Below, in pieces: positions 1 to 7,427 of a stretch of DNA of 64,000 bases; the stretch's first letter is position 1; each line of letters opens with the position of its first letter. Both the position numbers and the translations under genes were made by a program. The notes under the pieces were generated by a model. It had not been told where the DNA came from, did no database searches, and worked only from the letters and a program-made list of their open reading frames with translations. The stretch comes from Sphingomonas abaci (GTDB taxonomy: Bacteria > Pseudomonadota > Alphaproteobacteria > Sphingomonadales > Sphingomonadaceae), in the NCBI RefSeq assembly GCF_014199625.1, contig NZ_JACHNY010000001.1, forward strand, positions 744,001 through 808,000, in the 5' to 3' direction.

Positions 1-72
1 GCTCGACCGGCGGGCTTCGTGTTGGGACGGGCGCCTGGAACGCCGGGCAGAGCGCGAAATCCGCCTGCCGTG

Positions 73-252
73 CTATATCGACCAGATCACCACGTTCCCC
101 AGCAGCACCGCCGCCAGCACGATCATCAACACGCCCTTGCGCCGGTCGCGCCGCCCCCGGATCAGCCGCACGCCGCCGATCAGGCAAGCGAAGCAGGCCA
201 GCATCGCCAGGCTCGGCGCGGCCGCCGCGATGCCGCCGAGCGGCCCGGTCAC
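73..252 (-). CDS. small two-helix membrane protein, unknown function
   Basis: A 59-residue protein starting at a GTG whose bases overlap the stop codon of the dehydratase gene upstream (GTGA at 249-252), so the two are probably translationally coupled. It has two hydrophobic stretches, about residues 4-30 and 41-57, separated by a strongly basic loop (RGRRDRRKG), which predicts a hairpin in the inner membrane with the loop in the cytoplasm. I do not recognise a family. The nearby coding of a PLP enzyme gives no clear hint of function. The 72 bases beyond its stop, up to the window edge, show nothing I can name. Confidence 0.6.
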   Translation of the reverse strand: MTGPLGGIAAAAPSLAMLACFACLIGGVRLIRGRRDRRKGVLMIVLAAVLLGNVVIWSI

Positions 253-1223
253 GCGGTGCCCGCCGCCGCCAGCGCGCGCGCATAGGCGGCCAAGTCGACA
301 TTGCCGCCCGACAGCACCACGAGCGTGCCGTCCGCCGGCGCCACCTGCCCGGTCAGCACCGCCGCCAGCGCCACCGCGCCGCCCGGCTCGATCACCAGCC
401 GCAGCCGCTCCGCCGCCCAGGCTTGCGCGCGCCCGATCGCGGCCTCGCTGACCGCCAACCCTTCCGCCCCGCGCCGCGCCAGCACGTCGAAGGTCAGGGG
501 CGATACGCGCGGCGTCTGCAGCGCATCGCAGGCGGTCGGCGGCGGCGCGTCGCCGACCGGCTCGATCCAGCCCGCCTCCAGGCTGCGGCGCATGTCGTCC
601 CAGCCCTCTGGCTCGACCACCGTGATCCGCGCCTCGGGCAGGGCGAGCGCCATCCCCGCCGCCAGCCCGCCGCCGCCGCACGGCACCACCGCCTGAACGG
701 GCGCGCCGACGCCCAGCGCCTGCATCTGCGCCGCCGCCTCGACCCCGCAACTCCCCTGTCCCTCGATGATCCAGGGATCGTCGAAGCTGGGCACCAGCAC
801 CGCGCCGCGCGCCTCCGCCAGCGCGGCGGCGATCGCCTCGCGGCTCTGCGTCGCGCGGTCATAGGCGACCACCTCCGCGCCCAGCGCCAGCGTCCCCTCC
901 CGCTTCGCGCGCGGCGCATCGGCCGGCATGACGATGGTGGCCGCGATGCCGAGTCGCTTCGCCGCCCAGGCCACCCCTTGCGCGTGATTGCCCGACGAGA
1001 AGGCGACGACGCCGCGTCGCCGCTGCCCCTCGTCCAGCGCGGTCAGCCGGTGCCACGCCCCGCGCAGCTTGAACGCCCCCATGGGCTGCAATGATTCGGC
1101 CTTCAGGAACACGGTCCGGCCGCGAATCTCCGCCGTGTAGAGCGGTGTCGGCGGCACCACCCGCGCCAGCTTTTCCGCAGCGTCGCGCACCCCGGCGCGG
1201 GTCGGCTGTCGCAGGATTGTCAC
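249..1223 (-). CDS. threonine/serine dehydratase, PLP-dependent (fold type II)
   Basis: A 324-residue cytosolic enzyme of the serine/threonine dehydratase family, which deaminates L-threonine or L-serine to the 2-oxo acid. Visible hallmarks are the PLP lysine in GAFKLRGA (K52), the substrate loop SSGNHAQG near residue 75-82, and the glycine-rich phosphate cup CGGGGLAAG near residue 185. There is no C-terminal ACT-like regulatory domain, so it resembles the short catabolic dehydratases (or serine racemase-like enzymes) rather than full-length biosynthetic IlvA. It lies divergent from the polyamine gene at 1363 and is followed by a small membrane protein with overlapping codons. Exact substrate cannot be told from sequence. 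Confidence 0.85.
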   Translation of the reverse strand: MTILRQPTRAGVRDAAEKLARVVPPTPLYTAEIRGRTVFLKAESLQPMGAFKLRGAWHRLTALDEGQRRRGVVAFSSGNHAQGVAWAAKRLGIAATIVMPADAPRAKREGTLALGAEVVAYDRATQSREAIAAALAEARGAVLVPSFDDPWIIEGQGSCGVEAAAQMQALGVGAPVQAVVPCGGGGLAAGMALALPEARITVVEPEGWDDMRRSLEAGWIEPVGDAPPPTACDALQTPRVSPLTFDVLARRGAEGLAVSEAAIGRAQAWAAERLRLVIEPGGAVALAAVLTGQVAPADGTLVVLSGGNVDLAAYARALAAAGTA

Positions 1224-1297
1224 TTTTTACCGCTCCCTCGATTCAACCACTTTACATGTGGGTTCGGCGACCATAGATCGCGCCTCCGCTGCCCCAT

Positions 1298-1357
1298 GGG
1301 ACTTCCAACCGCAAGGCAGCTTTTGTCACCGTATGCCGCAAGGCAATTGGAGGTCCC
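1298..1357 (+). promoter_or_regulatory. speF-like leader RNA that can sequester the ribosome binding site
   Basis: GGGACTTCCAA at 1298-1308 is complementary, with one G-U pair, to TTGGAGGTCCC at 1347-1357. The second arm contains the Shine-Dalgarno GGAGG (1349-1353) of the decarboxylase gene. Between the arms lie two copies of CCGCAAGGCA (1309-1318 and 1335-1344), the second forming a short GCC-GCAA-GGC hairpin. The speF motif is a known conserved RNA in the 5' leaders of alphaproteobacterial ornithine decarboxylase genes; location and SD-pairing fit it. That this is the same Rfam family is inference from memory, and the ligand is not known to me. Confidence 0.6.
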
Positions 1358-1362
1358 TTGAG

Positions 1363-2598
1363 TTGCACAAGCATCATAGCGCGCTGGGGCTAGCGGCCCG
1401 TACGACCGCCGTTTCCTCCGTCCTGGAGCGCGGCATCGATATCGCCAAGCGGAAGCCGGTCGAACCGGTCACGCTCGTTCGCCCCCATGCCGCGGCACGG
1501 GCCGCCCGATTCTTCGTCGAGAGGTTTCCGGGCCGGTCGATGTATGCGGTCAAGGCGAATCCGTCTCCCGATCTGCTCCGTGTCCTGTGGGACAACGGCA
1601 TCACCTTCTACGACACGGCGTCGATCGCCGAAGTGCGTCTGGTGAAGTCGACCCTGCCGGAGGCGACCTGCTGCTTCATGCATCCGGTCAAGTCCGAGGA
1701 AGCGATCGCCGAGGCGTATTTCGTCCATGGCGTGCGGACCTTCTCCCTTGACAGCATGGAAGAGCTGGCGAAGATCGTCCGTGGCACCGACGGCGCCACC
1801 GACCTGACGCTGTGCGTGCGGATGCGCGTGTCCTCCGAGTTCGCCAAGCTGAGCCTGGGCTCGAAGTTCGGCGTCGACCCGGCGGAGGCGGCGGAGCTGC
1901 TGATGGCGACCCGCCAGGTCGCCGACGCGCTCGGCATCTGCTTCCATGTCGGCAGCCAGACCATGTCGCCCGACGCGTACAGCAACGCGATGGAGCGGGT
2001 GCGCGCGGCGATCGTCGCGGCAGCGGTGACGGTCGACGTCATCGATGTCGGCGGCGGCTTCCCCTCGGCCTATCCGGGCATGACCCCGCCGCCGCTGGAG
2101 CGTTTCTTCGAGACGATCCATCGCGCGTTCGAGAGCCTGCCTGTGTCCTATTCGGCCGAGCTGTGGGCGGAGCCGGGCCGGGCGCTGTGCGCCGAGTACA
2201 GCTCGGTCGTGGTGCGCGTCGAGCGTCGCCGCGGCGATGAGCTGTTCATCAACGACGGTGCCTATGGCACGCTGTTCGATGCGGCGCATATCGGCTGGAA
2301 ATATCCGGTCCAGCTCCTGCGCAAGCCGGAGTCGGACGCACGCGACATGGACTTCAGCTTCTGGGGCCCGACCTGCGACGATCTGGACTATATGAAGGGT
2401 CCGTTCCCGTTGCCGGCCGACACCAACACGGGCGACTATGTCGAGATCGGGATGCTGGGGGCCTACGGCGTCGCGATGCGGACCGGTTTCAACGGCTTCG
2501 GCACCGGCGAGACCGTCGTCACCGACGACGAGCCGATGCTGTCGGTCTATGCGGCCCCGGCCGTGGCGGCCCGCGCGAGCAACGTCGTCAAGCTGTAA
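1363..2598 (+). CDS. ornithine/lysine/arginine-type decarboxylase, fold III (probable ornithine decarboxylase)
   Basis: A 411-residue PLP enzyme of the alanine-racemase-fold decarboxylases, expected to make putrescine from ornithine. Seen: PLP lysine in YAVKANP (K64 counted from TTG), the glycine-rich phosphate loop DVGGGFPSAYPG, the EPGRALCAEY motif, and GPTCDDLD, the signature holding the active-site Cys and Asp. The start chosen is TTG at 1363 because GGAGG ends 9 bases before it; an in-frame ATG at 1333 lies inside the leader hairpin and has no ribosome binding site. The gene is followed after 190 bases by the deoxyhypusine-synthase-like gene, so both probably serve homospermidine synthesis. 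Substrate specificity (ornithine against arginine or diaminopimelate) is inferred from family and context. Confidence 0.85.
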   Translation: MHKHHSALGLAARTTAVSSVLERGIDIAKRKPVEPVTLVRPHAAARAARFFVERFPGRSMYAVKANPSPDLLRVLWDNGITFYDTASIAEVRLVKSTLPEATCCFMHPVKSEEAIAEAYFVHGVRTFSLDSMEELAKIVRGTDGATDLTLCVRMRVSSEFAKLSLGSKFGVDPAEAAELLMATRQVADALGICFHVGSQTMSPDAYSNAMERVRAAIVAAAVTVDVIDVGGGFPSAYPGMTPPPLERFFETIHRAFESLPVSYSAELWAEPGRALCAEYSSVVVRVERRRGDELFINDGAYGTLFDAAHIGWKYPVQLLRKPESDARDMDFSFWGPTCDDLDYMKGPFPLPADTNTGDYVEIGMLGAYGVAMRTGFNGFGTGETVVTDDEPMLSVYAAPAVAARASNVVKL

Positions 2599-2625
2599 CC
2601 CGATCACCCTATCCCGCCCTTCCCC

Positions 2626-2657
2626 CCACCCGCCCCGGCGGACGGGGGGCGGGGTGG
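2626..2657 (+). terminator. possible GC-rich terminator hairpin after the decarboxylase gene
   Basis: CCACCCGCCCC (2626-2636) can pair with GGGGCGGGGTGG (2646-2657) with one bulged base. No run of T follows, so intrinsic termination is doubtful. The rest of the 190-base gap is GC-rich and shows no reading frame I would trust. Confidence 0.3.
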
Positions 2658-2788
2658 CATTGCGGCGTCGGCCGCGCTACCGCGCCGACACCGTCCACCA
2701 ACCCCGTTCGCGCGTTTGTCGCGGGCGGCACTGCCGGGTTCCCGCGTCCCCTTAACGACGGCGGCTTCTCGATGATGATGGAACCATC

Positions 2789-3841
2789 ATGACCGATTCT
2801 CCGATCAACGACACCCGCAAGGCCGAGCTGCTCTCGACCCAGGTCGAGCATATCGACATCACTTCGTTCGACGCGCGCCCGATCGTCGACGCGATGAAGA
2901 AGATGAGCTTCACCAGCCGCGACCTGGGCCGCGCCACCGACATCTACAACCAGATGCTGGCGGACAGGGACTGCTCGATCTTCCTGGTGATCGCCGGCTC
3001 GACCTCGGCCGGCGGCTGCATGGACCTCTATGCCGAGCTGGTGCGCAACAACATGGTCGACGGCATCGTCGCGACCGGCGCGTCGATCGTCGACATGGAT
3101 TTCTTCGAGGGCCTGGGCCACAAGCATTACCAGGCGCTGGAGGTGCCGGACGACGACACGCTGCGCTCGCTCTACATCGACCGCATCTACGACACGTACA
3201 TCGACGAGGAGCAGCTCCAGGACTGCGACTTCACGATCAACAAGATCGCGAACGAGCTGGAGCCGCGCGCCTATTCCAGCCGCGAGTTCATCCGGGCGAT
3301 GGGCAAGTATCTGGTCGAGCACGGCAAGAAGGAGAACAGCCTGGTCAAGCTCGCCTATGAGCATGACGTGCCGATCTTCTGCCCGGCGTTCGTCGATTCC
3401 TCGGCCGGCTTCGGTCTGGTCAAGCACCAGGTCGACCAGGCCAAAGCGGGCAAGCCGTACCTGATGATCGACGCGGTCGCGGACTTCCGCGAGCTGACCG
3501 AGATCAAGATCCAGGCGGGCACCACCGGCCTGCTGATGATCGGCGGCGGCGTGCCGAAGAACTTCATCCAGGACACGGTCGTCTGCGCCGAGATCCTGGG
3601 CCATGAGGACGTGCAGGTGCATAAGTACGCGGTGCAGATCACCGTCGCCGACGTGCGCGACGGCGCCTGCTCCTCCTCGACGCTGCAGGAAGCGGCGAGC
3701 TGGGGCAAGGTGAACACCGGCATCGAGCAGATGGTGTTCGCCGAGGCCGGCTCGGTGATGCCGCTGCTGGCCTCCGACGCCTATCATCGCGGCCTGTGGA
3801 AGGACCGTCCGGTCCGCAAGTGGGGCGCCATCTTCGGCTGA
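2789..3841 (+). CDS. deoxyhypusine synthase-like protein, probable homospermidine-forming enzyme
   Basis: A 350-residue NAD-dependent enzyme of the deoxyhypusine synthase family. In eukaryotes and archaea this family moves an aminobutyl group from spermidine to eIF5A; bacteria lack eIF5A, and bacterial homologues are thought to act on small polyamines. The active-site lysine is present in EAASWGK (K307), and the SGSTSAGG-like NAD loop (AGSTSAGGCMD) and DFREL segment are seen. The partner gene upstream supplies putrescine, and sphingomonads contain sym-homospermidine, so homospermidine synthesis is the likely role; formation of an agmatine-derived analogue is an alternative. The start ATG lies inside a small inverted repeat and lacks a clear Shine-Dalgarno. 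Confidence 0.8.
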   Translation: MTDSPINDTRKAELLSTQVEHIDITSFDARPIVDAMKKMSFTSRDLGRATDIYNQMLADRDCSIFLVIAGSTSAGGCMDLYAELVRNNMVDGIVATGASIVDMDFFEGLGHKHYQALEVPDDDTLRSLYIDRIYDTYIDEEQLQDCDFTINKIANELEPRAYSSREFIRAMGKYLVEHGKKENSLVKLAYEHDVPIFCPAFVDSSAGFGLVKHQVDQAKAGKPYLMIDAVADFRELTEIKIQAGTTGLLMIGGGVPKNFIQDTVVCAEILGHEDVQVHKYAVQITVADVRDGACSSSTLQEAASWGKVNTGIEQMVFAEAGSVMPLLASDAYHRGLWKDRPVRKWGAIFG

Positions 3842-3867
3842 TCCCCCCGTCCATCGGCAAGTACTCT

Positions 3868-3900
3868 GCGCCCCCGTCGCTCGACCAGCGGCGGGGGCGC
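3868..3900 (+). terminator. strong hairpin, probable terminator of the polyamine genes
   Basis: GCGCCCCCGTCGC (3868-3880) pairs with GCGGCGGGGGCGC (3888-3900), 13 base pairs with one G-U pair and a 7-base loop, 27 bases after the stop codon. No long T-run follows, so it may need Rho or act as a 3' end stabiliser. Confidence 0.5.
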
Positions 3901-4081
3901 CTTGCGTTGCGGAGGGTCTTGGCCCCGACCCCACCATTATGAATAAATATTTAACATCCTTCACATAAGTTACGGATCGGACCTAACATCCTGCGCCATA
4001 AGGATGATCGGCGAACGATATCGGGGCTCGACCCGCAAACAGCCGGTATCCGGGGCAGGATGCGACGAACAGGAGAGTTTG

Positions 4082-5218
4082 ATGCTAGGCAGCGACTCGG
4101 ACATCGCCGACCCTATAACGCTGGTCGCCCGGCCGCCCGGCCCGAACCGCGCGCCGGAGAGCCGTGATACGCTGGACCGGTTCCTCGACGGCATCTGCCG
4201 CACGGTCGGCGCGCTCGCCGGCTGCCTGATCCCGCATGACGATCGCGCGATGGGTGCGATCATCCGCCCCTGCGGCTTCACCGCGCGCAACGACGAGGCG
4301 CGGGCCGCCTTGCGCGTCCTGCTGCGCGTCGAGGTGGAGCTGTCGCGGCGCGGCTATGGCTGGGTGCGCGACGCCGGCGCGCCCGACTATTGCGGCTTGG
4401 CGGTGGAAACGCCGATGCAGCATGGCGCGGGCCATCTGCTGCTGCTCTTCGCCTGCGACCAGCTGGAGGAGGAGGCGGTGATCGTCCAGGTGCTGGCGCT
4501 GGCCCCGGGGCTGGGCGCAATGGCGGGCGCGATGCACGAGGTCACGGTCGACCTGGCGCTCGCCGAACGCCGCCACCGCGCACTGGCGGCGGCCTTGCGG
4601 CAGAGCGAGTGCGGCACGGTGCTGGTCCGCGCCGACCATAGCGTGCTGTTCGCCAACCCCGCCGCCCAGGCGATCCTGAACGTGGCGGACGGAATGGAGC
4701 TGCGCCGCAACCTGCTACGCCCCGAACGCTACCAGGACGTGATCCGCTTCCAGGCGGCGCTCGACGCGGTGATCGCCCCGCCGCTCCATGCCAAGCCCGG
4801 CCGCAGCCGCAGCCTGATGATGCTGTTGGAACGGAGCAGCGCGCAGCGCCCGCTGATCGCGGTGATCGCCCCCACGGGATGCGAGGGGGCCGATGGCGGC
4901 ATGGACGGCGGCGACCAGGGCGAGGCGGCCGCGATCGTCTATCTGATGCGGCCCGAATGCAGCGTCGCGCAGGGGCTGGAGGCGATCTGCCAGCTCCACG
5001 GCCTGTCGCCGGTCGAGACGCAACTGGTCTCGCACCTGGTCAGCGGCCTGCCACTGGTCGAGACCGCCGCGCAGATGCGCATCAAACCGGATACCGCCCG
5101 CACCTATCTGAAGCAGGTCTTCGCCAAGACCGACACGCACCGGCAAAGCGACCTGCTGCAACTGATGTTGCGTTACCAAAGGGCGGTGCGCGGCGACTTC
5201 CTGTTCGAATCGGCCTGA
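4082..5218 (+). CDS. LuxR-type HTH transcriptional regulator, probable regulator of the amyloid locus
   Basis: A 378-residue protein with a C-terminal LuxR/GerE-like helix-turn-helix at about residues 312-375 (LSPVETQLVSHLVSGL, then DTARTYLKQVFAKT). The N-terminal 300 residues have no receiver-domain aspartate pattern; residues 175-230 look PAS-like. The start is ATG at 4082, preceded by AGGAGAG at 4071-4077; an upstream in-frame ATG at 4004 has no such site. It lies directly upstream of the secreted-protein operon, separated from it by a terminator, and its own upstream region (about 3936-3972) is strikingly AT-rich for this genome, suggesting a regulated promoter. That it controls the downstream operon is inferred from position only. 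Confidence 0.7.
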   Translation: MLGSDSDIADPITLVARPPGPNRAPESRDTLDRFLDGICRTVGALAGCLIPHDDRAMGAIIRPCGFTARNDEARAALRVLLRVEVELSRRGYGWVRDAGAPDYCGLAVETPMQHGAGHLLLLFACDQLEEEAVIVQVLALAPGLGAMAGAMHEVTVDLALAERRHRALAAALRQSECGTVLVRADHSVLFANPAAQAILNVADGMELRRNLLRPERYQDVIRFQAALDAVIAPPLHAKPGRSRSLMMLLERSSAQRPLIAVIAPTGCEGADGGMDGGDQGEAAAIVYLMRPECSVAQGLEAICQLHGLSPVETQLVSHLVSGLPLVETAAQMRIKPDTARTYLKQVFAKTDTHRQSDLLQLMLRYQRAVRGDFLFESA

Positions 5219-5249
5219 CCGCCCCGATCCGGGCAAGATCGCCCTCAAC

Positions 5250-5280
5250 GGCCGTCGCCCCCGGGGCGGCGGCCATTTTC
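5250..5280 (+). terminator. rho-independent terminator after the LuxR gene
   Basis: GGCCGTCGCC (5250-5259) and GGCGGCGGCC (5265-5274) form a 10-base-pair stem with a 5-base loop and one G-U pair, followed by ATTTTC. It separates the regulator from the secretion operon. The remaining 190 bases to the next start hold GC-rich sequence, a GTTAAC site near 5388 and the ribosome binding site GAGAGGA (5456-5462). Confidence 0.7.
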
Positions 5281-5470
5281 GTGCCCGCCACCCTGGTCCT
5301 CCCCCCATCCGGGGGGAACGATTTCCCCCAGCCGGGTACGCGATTTTCCCCGGCTGGAGGGGGCGGCCGGCCAAGATGAACATCTAGTTAACCACCGGTC
5401 CAATGGGACGGGCGATGCATCCTCGGGATCGGGGACACCGCTTCTTGATCCGCAAGAGAGGATAACGGGG

Positions 5471-6988
5471 ATGAAAACGAGCCTGATCATCAGCACTTCG
5501 GTCGCGGCGCTGCTCGCCGCCACCGCATCGGTCGCCAGCGCGCAGGACGGCAACAATTCCGCCGGCACCGCGGCCGCCCGCGACGGCAGCCTCGCCACTG
5601 GCGACATCGCCGATTCCGGCAACATCGTCACGACCGACAGTTCGAACCGCTCGATCAACGACAGCAACAATCCCGTCACCACCGTCAATACCGACAATTC
5701 GATCGCGGACAGCTACAACACCGCCTCGACCTCGACGACGACGAGCAACAGCGACTCGTCGTCGACCGTGGGCGATGTGTCGACCGCGACCAACAGCTCG
5801 ACGAACGACAGCTATAATGGCGGCAACACCGCCACCAACACCACGACGAACACCGACTCGTCCTCGACGGTCGGCGACATCGCGACCAACAGCTCGACGA
5901 ACGACAGCTATAACGGCGGCAACACCGCCACCAACACCGCCCAGACCGACAACACCAACAACTCGGTCAACGGCAGCTACAATGGCGGCAACACGACCAC
6001 CGACAACACGTCGAACACCTCGGTCGCCGACAGCAACAATGGTGGCAACACCTCGACCGTCAACACGACCAATACCAGCACCAACACATCGGTCGCGGAC
6101 AGCAACAATGGCGGAAACACCAACACCGCGCAAACCGACAACACCAACAATTCGGTGAACGGCAGCTACAACGGCGGCAACACCAGCACGACGAGCAACA
6201 CCTCGGTCGCCGACAGCAACAATGGCGGCAACACCAGCACCAACACCAGCTACGCCTCCACCACCAACACCAGCACGACGACCAACACCGATGCGTCGTC
6301 GACGGTGGGCGACATCGCCACCAACAGCTCGACCAACGACAGCTATAATGGCGGCAACACGTCGCTGGCGAACAGCCAGAACGCGAACAGCTCGACCAAC
6401 GACAGCAACAACGGCGGCAACACCTCGATCGCCGACAGCCAGAATTCGAACAGCTCGACCAACAGCAGCTACAACGGCGGCAACACCAGCGACAGCTACA
6501 ACACCGCCACCAACACCACGACCAACAACAACAACCAGACCTACACCACCGACGCTTCGACCAACGACAGCGGCAACACCACGAGCGTCGCCAACAACAA
6601 TCAGACCTACAACACCGACTCGTCGACCAACGACAGCAACAACACGACGAACAACAACAACCAGACCTACAACACCGACAATTCGTCGCTGGCCTACACC
6701 ACGACGACGACGGAGACGGCCGGCGACTCGACCGTGTCGCCCAGCAGCACCTTCGCCGACAGCGCGGTGGTCGCCAGTTCGGCGCTGTCCAACTATGTCA
6801 GTGGCGTGAAGGTCAGCTTCGCGGGGTCCGCAGGCGAGTCCAGCACCACGGACAACAGCCTGACGACGGGCGACACCGCGTTCCAGAACTTCGCCGGGAT
6901 GCAGGCGCTCAACCTCAACACCGGGGCCGGCGCGTCGCAGAACGCCAATGTCAGCGTGGCGGTCACGACGGGCGACATTACCCGCTGA
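5471..6988 (+). CDS. secreted Asn/Ser/Thr-rich repeat protein, probable major amyloid subunit (FapC/FapB-like)
   Basis: A 505-residue secreted protein with a Sec signal peptide (residues 1-24, cleavage after ASA-Q). Residues 110-340 carry ten copies of a degenerate unit of the form [N/A][D/G/S]S[Y/N]NGGNT, with spacers rich in NTST and two longer blocks SSSTVGDIATNSSTN. Residues 340-410 are Asn/Gln/Thr-rich (NNNNQTY three times). The C-terminus (476-498) ends in an amphipathic strand-like segment shared with two neighbours. There are almost no charged or aromatic residues other than Asp and Tyr. Such composition, together with the C39 protease and beta-barrel encoded downstream, matches the FapB/FapC amyloid fibre proteins of Pseudomonas in architecture; sequence identity is not claimed. 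Ribosome binding site GAGAGGA. Confidence 0.65.
   Translation: MKTSLIISTSVAALLAATASVASAQDGNNSAGTAAARDGSLATGDIADSGNIVTTDSSNRSINDSNNPVTTVNTDNSIADSYNTASTSTTTSNSDSSSTVGDVSTATNSSTNDSYNGGNTATNTTTNTDSSSTVGDIATNSSTNDSYNGGNTATNTAQTDNTNNSVNGSYNGGNTTTDNTSNTSVADSNNGGNTSTVNTTNTSTNTSVADSNNGGNTNTAQTDNTNNSVNGSYNGGNTSTTSNTSVADSNNGGNTSTNTSYASTTNTSTTTNTDASSTVGDIATNSSTNDSYNGGNTSLANSQNANSSTNDSNNGGNTSIADSQNSNSSTNSSYNGGNTSDSYNTATNTTTNNNNQTYTTDASTNDSGNTTSVANNNQTYNTDSSTNDSNNTTNNNNQTYNTDNSSLAYTTTTTETAGDSTVSPSSTFADSAVVASSALSNYVSGVKVSFAGSAGESSTTDNSLTTGDTAFQNFAGMQALNLNTGAGASQNANVSVAVTTGDITR
5804..6487 (+). repeat. in-gene tandem-like repeats coding S[Y/N]NGGNT units (10 copies)
   Basis: The DNA shows repeated variants of AGC-TAY-AAY-GGC-GGC-AAC-ACS spaced irregularly by about 45-110 bases. 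First unit at 5804-5830, last at 6461-6487. Third-base differences show the copies are old enough to have diverged, while the peptide is conserved, which argues for selection on the protein. Confidence 0.9.
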
Positions 6989-7070
6989 CCGTCCTGACGG
7001 GGCGGGCCGGCGACAGGGGCGGCCCGCCTCGCTTTTTGCCCCAAGTCCTTGTCCAACAGAGGGGATCGTC

Positions 7071-7427
7071 ATGCGCACCATCATCCGCGCCGCCGGACTG
7101 GCCATCGGCCTCGCCGCCACGCCCGTCATGGCGCAGGACCAGGAGCCGCAACCGGGCACCGCCTTCACGCAGGGGGTGGCGCTCAGCGAAGCCGATCTCG
7201 GCGCCATCGCCGGCCGCGAGGATCGCGGCACCCTGATTGCCCAGGCCGACCAGCGAAACACCGTCCAGAACAATTCGGTCGTCGGCAACTCGGTCACCGG
7301 CACCGTCACCATCGATGGACAGGCCTTTTCGAACCTGTCGGGCCTGGCGGTGATCAGCGCCAACAGTGGCAACAATGTCGCGATCAATTCGGCGATGAAC
7401 GTCGTCATCAACCTGGCGCCGCAATGA
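7071..7427 (+). CDS. small secreted protein, probable minor amyloid subunit or chaperone (FapA/FapE-like)
   Basis: A 118-residue protein with a signal peptide (residues 1-21, VMA-Q). Residues 38-49 read LSEADLGAIAGR, a leader-like motif also present in the protein at 8137. The rest is Asn/Ser/Val-rich with alternating polar and apolar residues, ending in a segment (91-115) with the N-[TSA]-G core shared with the repeat protein. Ribosome binding site GAGGGG at 7059-7064. The stop overlaps the next start (ATGA at 7424-7427), so it is co-translated with the protease. I cannot place it in a named family; role as nucleator, chaperone or cap of the fibre is inferred. Confidence 0.6.
   Translation: MRTIIRAAGLAIGLAATPVMAQDQEPQPGTAFTQGVALSEADLGAIAGREDRGTLIAQADQRNTVQNNSVVGNSVTGTVTIDGQAFSNLSGLAVISANSGNNVAINSAMNVVINLAPQ

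Noticed and set aside
1333..1362. ATG 1333 as decarboxylase start or as start of a leader peptide
   Set aside because: No ribosome binding site, lies in the leader hairpin; TTG 1363 has GGAGG at a normal distance.
5804..6487. Regularly spaced repeats suggesting a CRISPR array
   Set aside because: The repeats are in frame, degenerate at third positions, unevenly spaced and translate to a conserved peptide, so they are coding repeats.
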